Below, piece by piece: positions 21,888 to 32,516 of a stretch of DNA of 64,000 bases. Made by a program: the position numbers and the translations under genes. The stretch's first letter is position 1. Every line of letters begins with the position of its first letter. Under the pieces are notes generated by a model that did not search any database, had not been told where the DNA came from, and was given only the letters and a program-made list of their open reading frames with translations. This DNA comes from Burkholderiales bacterium (GTDB lineage Bacteria > Pseudomonadota > Gammaproteobacteria > Burkholderiales > Burkholderiaceae_C), in NCBI GenBank assembly GCA_016219375.1, contig JACRNC010000023.1:326836-390835 (forward strand), in the 5' to 3' direction.

Positions 21888-23042
21888 ATGGCCGACGACA
21901 CCACCGACCGCAACTTACCCGCCACTGGCCGGCGCCTGGAGAAGGCGCGCGAGCAGGGCCAGGTGCCGCGCTCGCGCGACCTGGGCCACTTTGCGGTGAT
22001 GCTGGGTGCGGTGGGCGCGCTGGCGGCGCTGGCGCCCATGCTGGCCGGGCGGCTGCAGGAGCTGCTGGCCACCGGGCTGCGCTTCGACGCCCGCACCGTG
22101 GCCCAGCCCGAGATGATGCTGGAGCGGCTGGCCACCTTCGGCGGCGTGATGCTGCTGGCCGTGGTGCCGCTGGCGCTGGCCGTGGGCTTGATGTCGGCTG
22201 CGGCCAGCATCCTCAGTGGCGGCTGGAACTGGACCTGGCAGCCGCTGATGCCCAATTTCGGCAAGCTCAACCCGGTCAGCGGCCTGGGTCGGCTGTTCTC
22301 CAAGGACCAGCTGATCGAGACGCTCAAGACCAGCGCACTGGCGCTGCTGCTGGGCGCCATCGGCGCGATGTTCCTGGCGCGCAACTGGCCGGATTTCGTC
22401 GCCGCGCTGGCCCAGCCGCTGCCCACCGGCATCGGCCAGATCGCCAGCCTGCTGGCCACCGCCTTCAAGTACCTGCTGCTGACGCTGGCGGTCTTTGCGC
22501 TGATCGACTGGCCGCTGCAGCGCTTCCTGCATGCCAAGCGCCTGCGCATGAGCCGCGAGGAGGTCAAGCAGGAGCACAAGGACCAGGAGGGCAACCAGGA
22601 GGTCAAGGGCAAGATGAAGCAGATTGCCCGGCAGCGCGCCAGAAAGCGCATGCTGGCCAACGTGCCCAAGGCCGACCTGGTGGTGATGAACCCCACCCAC
22701 TATGCCGTGGCGCTCAAGTACGACGAGGGCAGCATGGGCGCGCCGCGCGTCATCGCCAAGGGCGCCGATCGCCTGGCCATGCGCATCCGCGACCTGGCGC
22801 GCGACCACGAGGTGCCGGTGCTGCAGGCGCCGCCCCTGGCCCGTGCGCTCTATGCCCATACCGAGCTGGACCAGGAGATCCCGATGGCGCTCTACAGCGC
22901 CGTGGCCCAGGTGCTGGCCTATGTCTACCAGCTCAAGGCCGCGCTGGCCGGCCGCGCGCCCATGCCGCAGGCCATGCCCGACATCGTGGTGCCGGCCGAG
23001 CTGGACCCGCACAACAAGCCGGGGCGGCGGCCCGCGCACTGA
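21888..23042 (+). CDS. flhB: Flagellar biosynthesis protein FlhB
   Basis: FlhB is the substrate-specificity switch of the flagellar type III export gate. The 384-residue product starts MADDTTDRNLPATGRRLEKAREQGQVPRSRDL-style, with four membrane segments over residues 30-210 and a cytosolic C-terminal domain holding the autocleavage site NPTH in VVMNPTHYAVALKY. The family self-cleaves between Asn and Pro. The start is taken after an in-frame GTG six codons earlier. The 307 bases before flhA hold no gene. Confidence 0.96.
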   Translation: MADDTTDRNLPATGRRLEKAREQGQVPRSRDLGHFAVMLGAVGALAALAPMLAGRLQELLATGLRFDARTVAQPEMMLERLATFGGVMLLAVVPLALAVGLMSAAASILSGGWNWTWQPLMPNFGKLNPVSGLGRLFSKDQLIETLKTSALALLLGAIGAMFLARNWPDFVAALAQPLPTGIGQIASLLATAFKYLLLTLAVFALIDWPLQRFLHAKRLRMSREEVKQEHKDQEGNQEVKGKMKQIARQRARKRMLANVPKADLVVMNPTHYAVALKYDEGSMGAPRVIAKGADRLAMRIRDLARDHEVPVLQAPPLARALYAHTELDQEIPMALYSAVAQVLAYVYQLKAALAGRAPMPQAMPDIVVPAELDPHNKPGRRPAH

Positions 23043-23349
23043 CGCGGCAAGCGATCGCGTGCACGCCGCGCGGGCCTGCATCCCGGGCGGCATCCCGGAC
23101 CGAGTGGCGCGCCCGACCAGCCAAGCGCGACCCGGCCCACCTGCCGCGGCGTGAACCCCGTCACGCTGCGCCGCCCCCTGACCTGGCGCGTGCCGCGCCG
23201 TCATCGCGGATAAGCGCCGGCCGAGCGCCCCTTATCGGGGCAAGCAGCCGGGCCCTGGGGCTCAAGAATCCTCCCATCCCGCCGAGGGCCGCCTGCCGCC
23301 GGGCAGCCGCGCACCCCAGGTGGGCTGACGAGCGCATCACCCGAGCCCC
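23043..23349 (+). other. 307-bp gap between flhB and flhA without a gene
   Basis: No coding frame with family resemblance. The gap is long for an operon of this type and may hold a promoter for flhA-flhF-flhG, but no clear sigma-28 or other consensus was recognised. Confidence 0.6.
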
Positions 23350-25437
23350 ATGAAAGACCTCACCGCCAAGCTGCAAGCCCTGCTGGGCCCCTATGCGCGC
23401 CACGTGCAGGGGCTGGCCGCGCCGGTGCTGGTGATGCTGATCCTGGCGATGATGGTGCTGCCGCTGCCGTCCTTCCTGCTGGATCTGCTGTTCACCTTCA
23501 ACATCGCGATGTCGCTGATGGTGCTGCTGGTGGCGGCCTACATGATCAAGCCGCTGGACTTCGCCGCCTTCCCTGCGGTGCTGCTGATCACCACGCTGAT
23601 GCGGCTGTCGCTCAACGTGGCCTCCACCCGGCTGGTGCTGATGGAGGGCCATACCGGCGCGGGCGCGGCCGGCGCGGTGATCGAGTCCTTCGGCCATGTG
23701 CTGATCGGCGGCAACTTCGCCGTCGGCCTGATCGTCTTTGCGGTGATCGTGGTCATCAACTTCATCGTGGTGACCAAGGGTGCCGAGCGCGTGGCCGAGG
23801 TGTCCGCGCGCTTCACGCTGGATGCCATGCCCGGCAAGCAGATGGCCATCGACGCCGACCTGGGCGCGGGCCTGATCGACGAGGCCGAGGCCAAGAAGCG
23901 CCGCCGCGAGATCGGCGAGGAGGCCGAGTTCCACGGCTCGATGGACGGTGCGTCCAAGTTCGTGCGCGGCGATGCCATCGCGGCCATCCTGATCCTGTTC
24001 ATCAACGTGATCGGCGGCTTCGTCATCGGCGTGGCCCAGCATGACCTGAGCGCCTCGCAGGCGGCCAACAGCTACATCATCCTGGCCGTGGGCGATGCGC
24101 TGGCCGCGCAGATCCCGGGCCTGCTCATCTCGGTGGCCGCGGCGATGGTCGTCACCCGCGTGGGCAAGGAGCAGGACGTGGGCGGCCAGATCGTCGGCCA
24201 GGTCTTCAACAGCGCGCGCTCCATCATGATCGCCGGCGGCGTCATCACGCTGCTGGGCGTGATCCCGGGCATGCCGCACTTCGTATTCATCCCGGCCGGT
24301 GCGGGCCTCATCTACCTGGGCTGGCACCTGCAGCAAAAGCGCAAGGCCGCGGCCGAGGCGCCGGCGGCGCCCGCAGCCGCACCGGCCGAGCCCAATGCCG
24401 AGGCCAGCTGGGACGATCTGCAGCCGGTGGACACGCTGGGCTTGGAGGTGGGCTTCCGCCTGATCCAGCTGGTGGACAAGGCACGCGGCGGCGACCTGCT
24501 CTCGCGCATCAAGGGCGTGCGGCGCAAGTTCGCGCAAGAGGTCGGCTTCCTGCCGCCGGCGGTGCACATCCGCGACAACCTGGAGCTGCGCCCCAGCACC
24601 TACCGCATCCTGCTGCGCGGCGCGGTGGTGGGCGAGGCCGAATGCTTCCCCGGCATGTTCCTGGCCATCAACCCCGGCCATGCCACGCTGGCCCTGCCGG
24701 GCACCAAGGGCACCGACCCCGCCTTCGGCCTGCCGGCGGTGTGGATCGAGGAAAAGCAGAAGGAAACCGCGCAGATGGCCGGCTACACGGTGGTTGATTG
24801 CTCGACCGTGGTGGCCACCCACCTCTCACACTTGATGCAACAACATGCGGCCAAGCTCCTGGGCCGCGTGGAGGTGCAGCAGCTGGTCGAGCACGTGACC
24901 AAGCTGGCACCCAAGCTCATCGAAGACGTGGTCCCCAAGATGGTCGGCATCGCCTCGCTGCAGAAGGTCCTCCAGCTCATGCTGGAAGAAGGCGTGCACA
25001 TCCGCGACATGCGCTCGATCATCGAAGCCCTGGCCGAGCATGCGCCGCATGTCAACGACCCGGCCGAGCTCTCGCGCCGCGTGCGCATCGCGCTGGCGCC
25101 GGCCATCGTGCAGCAGATCTACGGGCCCGTGCGCGAGCTCGACGTGATCGCCATCGAGCCCGACCTGGAGCGCCTGCTGACCCAGGCCCTGACCGCGCCC
25201 AACGGCCCGGTGCTCGACCCCGGCGTGGCCGACACCCTGACCCGCTCGGCGGCCGACGCCACCCAGCGCCAGGAGAACCTGGGCCACCCCGCCTGCCTGC
25301 TGGTGCCGGACGCCATCCGCGCACCCATCGCCCGCCTGCTCAAGCGCGCCGCACCGCGGCTGCGCGTGCTGGGCCACAGCGAGATCCCTGACACCCATTC
25401 CATCCGCATCGGCACGCTCATCGGAGGCCACGCATGA
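23350..25437 (+). CDS. flhA: Flagellar biosynthesis protein FlhA
   Basis: FlhA forms the nonameric export-gate ring of the flagellar secretion system. The 695-residue protein has eight membrane segments in residues 15-330, the conserved FHIPEP-region motif DGASKFVRGDAIAAILI in the middle, and a large cytosolic domain from about residue 360 that docks chaperone-substrate complexes. A Pro/Ala linker (APAAPAAAPAEP) joins the parts. Its stop overlaps the flhF start by four bases. Confidence 0.97.
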   Translation: MKDLTAKLQALLGPYARHVQGLAAPVLVMLILAMMVLPLPSFLLDLLFTFNIAMSLMVLLVAAYMIKPLDFAAFPAVLLITTLMRLSLNVASTRLVLMEGHTGAGAAGAVIESFGHVLIGGNFAVGLIVFAVIVVINFIVVTKGAERVAEVSARFTLDAMPGKQMAIDADLGAGLIDEAEAKKRRREIGEEAEFHGSMDGASKFVRGDAIAAILILFINVIGGFVIGVAQHDLSASQAANSYIILAVGDALAAQIPGLLISVAAAMVVTRVGKEQDVGGQIVGQVFNSARSIMIAGGVITLLGVIPGMPHFVFIPAGAGLIYLGWHLQQKRKAAAEAPAAPAAAPAEPNAEASWDDLQPVDTLGLEVGFRLIQLVDKARGGDLLSRIKGVRRKFAQEVGFLPPAVHIRDNLELRPSTYRILLRGAVVGEAECFPGMFLAINPGHATLALPGTKGTDPAFGLPAVWIEEKQKETAQMAGYTVVDCSTVVATHLSHLMQQHAAKLLGRVEVQQLVEHVTKLAPKLIEDVVPKMVGIASLQKVLQLMLEEGVHIRDMRSIIEALAEHAPHVNDPAELSRRVRIALAPAIVQQIYGPVRELDVIAIEPDLERLLTQALTAPNGPVLDPGVADTLTRSAADATQRQENLGHPACLLVPDAIRAPIARLLKRAAPRLRVLGHSEIPDTHSIRIGTLIGGHA

Positions 25438-27254
25438 ACGTCAAACGCTTTACCGGTCGCACCTCGCGCGAGGCCATGCAGAAGGTCAAGGCGACCTTCG
25501 GCGACGACGCCGTGGTGCTGTCGACCAAGCCCTGCGCTGAAGGCGTGGAGATCCTGGCGATGGCCGACGGCAGCGTCGCCTCCATCGAGCGCCTGGCCGA
25601 CGAGACCAGCGAGCGGCTGGCTCGCCCCGTCGGCCACGCTGCCCAGCCGGCCCGCCCGGCGCCGGCCCAGTCCGCCGCGGCCGACGCCGTCACCGAGCAG
25701 AGCGTCAACGAGGACGTCAAGCGCCTGGCGATGAGCACGCTGTCCTTCCAGGACTACGTGCGCGAGCGCCTGCTCAACAAGCGCCGCCAGGCCGCGGCCC
25801 GCCAGCAGCAGGAGCCGAGCTTCGCGCCGTCCGAGCAGCACTGGGATGCTGCGCCGGCCGCCCGCCCCGCCGCGCATGCCGCGCTGGCCAAGGGCCCCGC
25901 GCCCACGCTGGCCGAGACGCTGGCGCCGGCGTCGGCCCGCCTGTCGGAGCGTGCTGCCGACCGCACCGCCGACCGTGCCCCTGCACCTCGCGTCTTCGAT
26001 CCCACCGAGGCCGAGCCCGTGCCCGCGCCGCGCATGGCCGCCCCGCGCGCCGCGGCGCCCCAGTCTGCCCAGATGTCCGCACAGCCGGCCGCCCAGCCCG
26101 CCCGTCGCCCGGCCCCGGCCGCCGCGCCGGTGCTGCGCGAGCCGCCGGTGCTGCGCGAGGAACTGCCCAGCCAGTGGACCGCACCCGCCGAGCCGGTGCG
26201 CGAGGCGCCGGCCCGCCCGGTGCTGGCCGATGCCCCGGCCACCGTTGCCGCGCAGCCGCGTGCCGATGAAGCCAGCCTGGCCATGATGAGCGAGCTGCGC
26301 GCGATGAAGGGCCTGATCGAGGAGCGCTTCGGTGCCATCGCCTTCATGGAGAAGCTGCAGCGCTCGCCCGCGCAGGCACATCTGGCCCAGAAGCTGCTGG
26401 ACTGCGGCTTCTCTCCGGCGCTGATCCGCAAGCTGCTGGACGGCATGCCGGCCGACATGGCGGCAAGCGACGCGACCGCTGAGGTCATGGCCTGGGCCGC
26501 CGAGGTGCTGGAGCACAACCTGCCCGCCGGCGACACCGAGCCCGCCATCGAGGACCAGGGCGGCGTCTTCGCCCTGATCGGCGCCACCGGCGTGGGCAAG
26601 ACCACCACCACCGCCAAGCTGGCCGCCGCCTTTGCCACCAAGCACGGCGCGGGCAACCTGGGCCTGATCACGCTGGACGCCTACCGGGTCGGCGCCCATG
26701 AGCAGCTGCGCGCCTATGGCCGCATCCTGGGCGTGCCGGTGCACACCGCGCACGACCGCGCCGCGCTGGAGGACCTGCTGGACCTGCTGTCGGCCAAGAA
26801 GATGGTGCTGATCGACACCGCCGGCATGGCCCAGCGCGACAGCCGCACCCGCGAGCTGCTCGACATGCTGGGCGGGCGCATCCAGAAGCTGCTGGTGCTC
26901 AACGCCGCCGCGCAGGGCGAGACCATCGAGGACGTGATGGTCAGCTACCGCGCCGCCGCGGCCAAGGGCGTGATCCTCTCCAAGCTCGACGAGGCGGTGA
27001 AGCTGGCCCCCGCGCTGGACGCCGTGATCCGCCACAAGGTGACGGTGATGGGCGTGGCCAACGGCCAGCGCGTGCCCGAGGACTGGCATCGCCTGTCGGC
27101 CAGCGCCCTGGTGCACCGCGCCCTGCGCGGCGGCGGCAGCCCGTCGTGGCGGCTGGACCCGTCGGAGGTCAACCTGGTGTTCGCCACGCCCAACGCGCCG
27201 CAGCCCATGCCCGGCGCCGCCGCGGCCCGCCGCCCCGCGCCGGCGCGCGTGTGA
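25434..27254 (+). CDS. flhF: Flagellar placement GTPase FlhF
   Basis: FlhF is an SRP-family GTPase that places polar flagella. At 606 residues it is longer than most because of a long Ala/Pro/Arg-rich linker at about residues 60-280. The N-terminal B domain starts MNVKRFTGRTSREAMQKVKATFGDDAVVLS. The NG domain carries G1 GATGVGKTTTTAKLAA, the SRP motif TLDAYRVGAHEQLR and G3 DTAGMAQRD. A GGAGG sits just before the start. FlhF is normally switched by FlhG, encoded next. Confidence 0.95.
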   Translation: MNVKRFTGRTSREAMQKVKATFGDDAVVLSTKPCAEGVEILAMADGSVASIERLADETSERLARPVGHAAQPARPAPAQSAAADAVTEQSVNEDVKRLAMSTLSFQDYVRERLLNKRRQAAARQQQEPSFAPSEQHWDAAPAARPAAHAALAKGPAPTLAETLAPASARLSERAADRTADRAPAPRVFDPTEAEPVPAPRMAAPRAAAPQSAQMSAQPAAQPARRPAPAAAPVLREPPVLREELPSQWTAPAEPVREAPARPVLADAPATVAAQPRADEASLAMMSELRAMKGLIEERFGAIAFMEKLQRSPAQAHLAQKLLDCGFSPALIRKLLDGMPADMAASDATAEVMAWAAEVLEHNLPAGDTEPAIEDQGGVFALIGATGVGKTTTTAKLAAAFATKHGAGNLGLITLDAYRVGAHEQLRAYGRILGVPVHTAHDRAALEDLLDLLSAKKMVLIDTAGMAQRDSRTRELLDMLGGRIQKLLVLNAAAQGETIEDVMVSYRAAAAKGVILSKLDEAVKLAPALDAVIRHKVTVMGVANGQRVPEDWHRLSASALVHRALRGGGSPSWRLDPSEVNLVFATPNAPQPMPGAAAARRPAPARV

Positions 27255-27346
27255 CGGCCGGGCGGCGCAAGCCACCCCCGGCCCCGTGACCTCCGGCCCC
27301 GTGACCCCCGCGCCGCGCTCCGCCCCGCGTCCTTCGATCCCCTTCC

Positions 27347-28270
27347 GTGCTGCCTGACATGCCCGTGTCCCCCGCCGGCCTGCATACCGCCGCCACCGAC
27401 CACCTGGACCCGCCCGATGCGCCGTGGGCGGTGGAGCCGATGGACGCCCTGGATTCGACGATGGGCCTGGGCGACCAGGCCCACGGCCTGCGCCAGCTCT
27501 TTGCGGGGCACATGCTGCGCTTCGTGCCCGTGGCCTCCAACCCGCACATGGCCTTCGGCGGCGTGGTGCTGGAGCGGCTGTGCGCCGCCTGGGCGCAGCG
27601 CGGCCTCAAGACCCTGGTGGTCGATGCCGGCGAGCAGGCCAGCGAGCCCTGCGAGCTGGCCGAGTTCGACCTGCGCGAGGGCATCGAGCAGCTCTCCCAG
27701 CATGTGCGCTTCATGGCCGCGCGCGGCCTGCCGCGGCGCCATGTGGACCTGCACGGCTCCAGCGCCAGCTTCCTCGATGCGCTGGCCCAGGCCGCGCCCG
27801 ACGTGGACGTGGTGCTGGTGCATGCCAGCGCCAGCGACATCGGCCGGCTGTTCGGCCGCGCCGCGCGCCGCGAGGGCGCCCAGCGCCTGAGCCCGCTGGT
27901 GCTGGTGGACCCGCAGGCCTCGTCCATCACCCATGCCTACGGCTGCATCAAGCTGCTGGCCCAGCGCTTCGGCCTGCCGGCACATGACCTGGTGGCCTGC
28001 GGCAAGGCCCGCGCGCCGGTGCTGGCGCAGATCGCCCAGCGCCTGGCCACCTGTGCCGACAGCTTCCTGGGTGCGGCCCAGCGCGGCTGGGTGGAGCTGG
28101 ACCCGGCGCAGCCGGCCACGCAGCCGCCCACGGCCGCCTTCGCCCAGCTGGCCGCACAGCTGCTGGACGTGGCCCTGCCGCTGGCCGCCGCCGCGCCTGA
28201 CAGCACGCTGGGCAGCCTGCCCCGTGCGGCCAGCGCCCTGCCGTCCCGCCCCGGGCCGGTCCTCAATTGA
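27347..28270 (+). CDS. FlhG-position MinD-like protein lacking a Walker A motif
   Basis: A 307-residue protein between flhF and fliA, where FlhG/FleN is expected. Residues 43-49 are DQAHGLR, the FlhG N-terminal motif known to stimulate FlhF GTPase. Straight after, where the deviant Walker A loop (KGGVGKT) should be, the sequence is VASNPHMAFGGVV, with no Lys or Gly-Lys-Thr. A later VVDAGEQA matches the MinD beta-strand that normally ends in DAD. The protein therefore looks like an FlhG that can act on FlhF but not bind ATP in the usual way. The fold call is inference from position and patterns. Confidence 0.7.
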   Translation: MLPDMPVSPAGLHTAATDHLDPPDAPWAVEPMDALDSTMGLGDQAHGLRQLFAGHMLRFVPVASNPHMAFGGVVLERLCAAWAQRGLKTLVVDAGEQASEPCELAEFDLREGIEQLSQHVRFMAARGLPRRHVDLHGSSASFLDALAQAAPDVDVVLVHASASDIGRLFGRAARREGAQRLSPLVLVDPQASSITHAYGCIKLLAQRFGLPAHDLVACGKARAPVLAQIAQRLATCADSFLGAAQRGWVELDPAQPATQPPTAAFAQLAAQLLDVALPLAAAAPDSTLGSLPRAASALPSRPGPVLN

Positions 28271-28450
28271 CATCGGGCCCGCTATGCCACGCCTCGGCGG
28301 AAATCGGGAAATTGACCCTGTAAACGGCGTTTCAACCGCCCTTGCGGGGCACCGGATGCAGGCATCCTGCTGACTGTGGAACCGTCCCTTCGACAACCGC
28401 TCCAGATGACCCCGAGTCGAGAACGAACAAACGCCACGGAGCCGCCGCCC

Positions 28451-29164
28451 ATGTACACCGCCAAAGGCCGCCTCGACGTCGACAGCCTGCTCAAGCAGTA
28501 CAGCCCGCTGGTGCGCCGCCTGGCCCACCAGATGATTGCCAAGCTGCCGGCCAACGTCGAGGTGGACGACCTGATCCAGGTCGGCATGATCGGCCTGTCC
28601 GATGCGCTCAGCCGCTTCGATGCCGGGCAGGGCGTGCAGTTCGAGACCTTCGCCACCCAGCGCATCCGCGGCGCCATGCTCGACGAGCTGCGCGGCGCCG
28701 ACTGGATGAGCCGCGGCACCCGCAAGCAGCAGCGCGAGATCGAGGCCGCCGTGCACCGCCTGGAGCAGCGCCTGGGCCGCGCGCCGCAGGAAAGCGAGAT
28801 CGCCAAGGAAATGGGCGTGAGCCTGCCCGACTACCAGGAGCTGCTGGGCAAGGTGCGCGGCACCCAGCTCATCTACCTGGAGGACATGAGCGGCGACGAC
28901 GGCGACAGCGACTTCCTGGACCGCCACGTGGCGTCCGAGGCCGACGACCCGCTGAGCCTGCTCAACGACCAGCGCATGCGCCAGGCGCTGGTGGACGCCA
29001 TCAAGCTGCTGCCAGAGCGCGAGCAGTACGTGATGAGCATGTACTACGAGCAGGACATGAACTTGAAGGAGATCGCCGCCGTGCTCGGCGTGACCGAGTC
29101 GCGCGTGTGCCAGCTCCACAGCCAGTCCATCGCCCGGCTGCGCGTCAAGCTGCGCGCCTGGTGA
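28451..29164 (+). CDS. fliA: RNA polymerase sigma factor FliA (sigma-28)
   Basis: FliA directs late flagellar and chemotaxis gene transcription. The 237-residue product starts MYTAKGRLDVDSLLKQYSPL. Region 2 DDLIQVGMIGLSDALSRFD and FETFATQRIRGAMLDELRG is highly typical; region 3 (RKQQREIEAAVHRLEQRLG) and region 4 (LKEIAAVLGVTESRVCQLHSQ) are intact. It is the last gene of the flagellar block; the genes downstream are signalling genes probably served by it or by c-di-GMP. Confidence 0.96.
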   Translation: MYTAKGRLDVDSLLKQYSPLVRRLAHQMIAKLPANVEVDDLIQVGMIGLSDALSRFDAGQGVQFETFATQRIRGAMLDELRGADWMSRGTRKQQREIEAAVHRLEQRLGRAPQESEIAKEMGVSLPDYQELLGKVRGTQLIYLEDMSGDDGDSDFLDRHVASEADDPLSLLNDQRMRQALVDAIKLLPEREQYVMSMYYEQDMNLKEIAAVLGVTESRVCQLHSQSIARLRVKLRAW

Positions 29165-29336
29165 GCCGCCGCGCGGTGGCCTGCGCCGCCTGCGGGCGGG
29201 CCCACCGCCGCTGATCCACACCCTTTCCAACACCCTTTCGCGATGTGCCGGCCCGCGTGGCCGCACCTCGCTGCGCCGGCGGCGGCGGAGCGCCCAGCGC
29301 TCTGCCGCAGCAGCAGGCGCCCCACCGGAGCCTGCC

Positions 29337-30848
<1,512 letters not shown>

Positions 30849-31211
30849 GAAGCCGCCTTTTCTGGACGGCGGCGTACACCGGCGAGCTCAGGTCCTGGCG
30901 AGCTGGCCAGGCCGCAGGGCAGGGGCCTGGAGGCTCAGCGCGGCGATCGCGGAGTCATTGCGAGCCATCACGGGGCAGCGGGTGTCCCCGCGTGCGCCAG
31001 GCGTGCAGAGTGCACGCCGGCGGCGGCTGCGACGTGATGCGCAGCACGACCCGGGGGCTCTTGCTCTGCGCCGCGCCGCGTGGCTTGCAGTAGTCTGGCT
31101 TCCATGCGGGGATGGGCCGCTGGTGCCGCTGTCGGGCCCGCGCCACCGCCGCGCCGACCACCTGCCGTGCCGCCCAGCCGTACCTCCATCGCCGACCGCT
31201 CGCCCGATGCC
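30849..31211 (+). other. 363-bp gap without a clear gene
   Basis: No protein with family resemblance. Upstream in-frame starts of the following diguanylate cyclase (31080, 31104) would extend into it, adding Pro/Arg-rich residues unlike family N termini; they are judged unlikely. No clear terminator was found. Confidence 0.55.
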
Positions 31212-32516
31212 ATGTCCACGCCGGCTCCCGCCGGCCGGCCCGTGCGGCTGATCGACTGGCAGCCCAGCCTGCAGCCGGCGCTGGAGGCCTGCTTCCAGGC
31301 CGACCGGGCCGATGCCCGCCGGCGCACCCTGGTGGCCACGGGCCTGGCCTGGCCGCTGGTCTATGCCGGCTTTCTGCCCATCGACGCGGCGATGGTGCCG
31401 GACCTGCTGCCCGCGGCGCTGGCCTTGCGGCTGGGCGTGTTCCTGCCGCTGGCGCTGCTGGCCGTGCTGGCGCTGCGCCTGGAGCAGCCGCCGCTGCGCC
31501 GCGAGACGCTGTCGGCCGCCGTGGCCGCGCTGGCCGTGGCACTGCACTGCGGCCTGGGCGCGGCCAGCCAGGCGCCCACCGCGCACTTCCATCTGGCCGG
31601 GCTGGCGGTGCTGCTGCTCTATGCGGTCAGCGTGCAGCGGCTGCGCTTTCGGCTGTCGCTGGCGCTGTCGCTGGGCGTGCAGATCGGCGCGGCCGCGTCG
31701 GCGCTCATGCTGGGCACGCCGCTGCAGATCGCCGCGCCGGTGCTGCTGCTGACGCTGTCGGCCGCCATCTTTGCCCTGTATGCCGCCTATGTGCTGGAGC
31801 GCCAGGCGCGCGAGACCTATGCCCTGCAGCTCGATGAAGCGCGGCTGCGCGAGCGCGTGGCCCAGGCGGCCGACAAGCTGGAGCAGCTCACCCGGCTGGA
31901 CGGCCTGACCGGCCTGGCCAACCGCCGCCACCTGCGCGAGTACCTGGACCAGGTCTGGGCCCGCGCCCAGCGCGACGGCACGCCGCTGGCCGCGCTGATG
32001 ATCGACATCGACGCCTTCAAGCTCTACAACGACCGCTACGGCCACCCGGCCGGCGACCGCTGCCTGCGCGAGGTGGCCCAGGCCGTGCAGGCCACGCTGC
32101 GCCGCCCCGGCGACCTGATTGCCCGCTACGGCGGCGAGGAGTTCATCGCCGTGCTGGCGCGCACCACGCCCGACATGGCCGAGCGCGTGGCCCGCCGCGT
32201 GTGCGAGACGGTGCTGCGCCTGGGCCTGCCGCACGAGGCCTCGCCCACCGCGCCGGTGGTCACGGTCAGCGTGGGTGCGGCCTGCGTGCAGCCGCTGGAG
32301 GGCCTGACGCCCGACGACCTGATCGCCGCCGCCGACGAGGCGCTCTACCAGGCCAAGCGCGCCGGCCGCAACCGCGTCTGGCTGGCGCCTGCACTGCATG
32401 CCGCCCAGCCTGGCATCGCATCCGACGATGCCGCACCCGACGGCGCCGCCGCCGAGCCGGCCCGCAGCCAGGCCTGCACCCCGCCCCCCGCACCGTTGCC
32501 CGGAGGGCTGTCGTGA
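31212..32516 (+). CDS. Membrane-bound GGDEF diguanylate cyclase (I-site present)
   Basis: A 434-residue protein starting MSTPAPAGRPVRLIDW. Several hydrophobic segments fill residues 40-205 (LPAALALRLGVFLPLALLAV and following), then a coiled linker and a GGDEF domain from about residue 230: DGLTGLANRR, DIDAFKLYNDRYGHPAGD, active GGEEF in ARYGGEEFIAVL. The inhibitory I-site RxxD is present as RPGD five residues before it. It makes c-di-GMP. Its stop overlaps the GTG start of a paralogue. Confidence 0.93.
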   Translation: MSTPAPAGRPVRLIDWQPSLQPALEACFQADRADARRRTLVATGLAWPLVYAGFLPIDAAMVPDLLPAALALRLGVFLPLALLAVLALRLEQPPLRRETLSAAVAALAVALHCGLGAASQAPTAHFHLAGLAVLLLYAVSVQRLRFRLSLALSLGVQIGAAASALMLGTPLQIAAPVLLLTLSAAIFALYAAYVLERQARETYALQLDEARLRERVAQAADKLEQLTRLDGLTGLANRRHLREYLDQVWARAQRDGTPLAALMIDIDAFKLYNDRYGHPAGDRCLREVAQAVQATLRRPGDLIARYGGEEFIAVLARTTPDMAERVARRVCETVLRLGLPHEASPTAPVVTVSVGAACVQPLEGLTPDDLIAAADEALYQAKRAGRNRVWLAPALHAAQPGIASDDAAPDGAAAEPARSQACTPPPAPLPGGLS

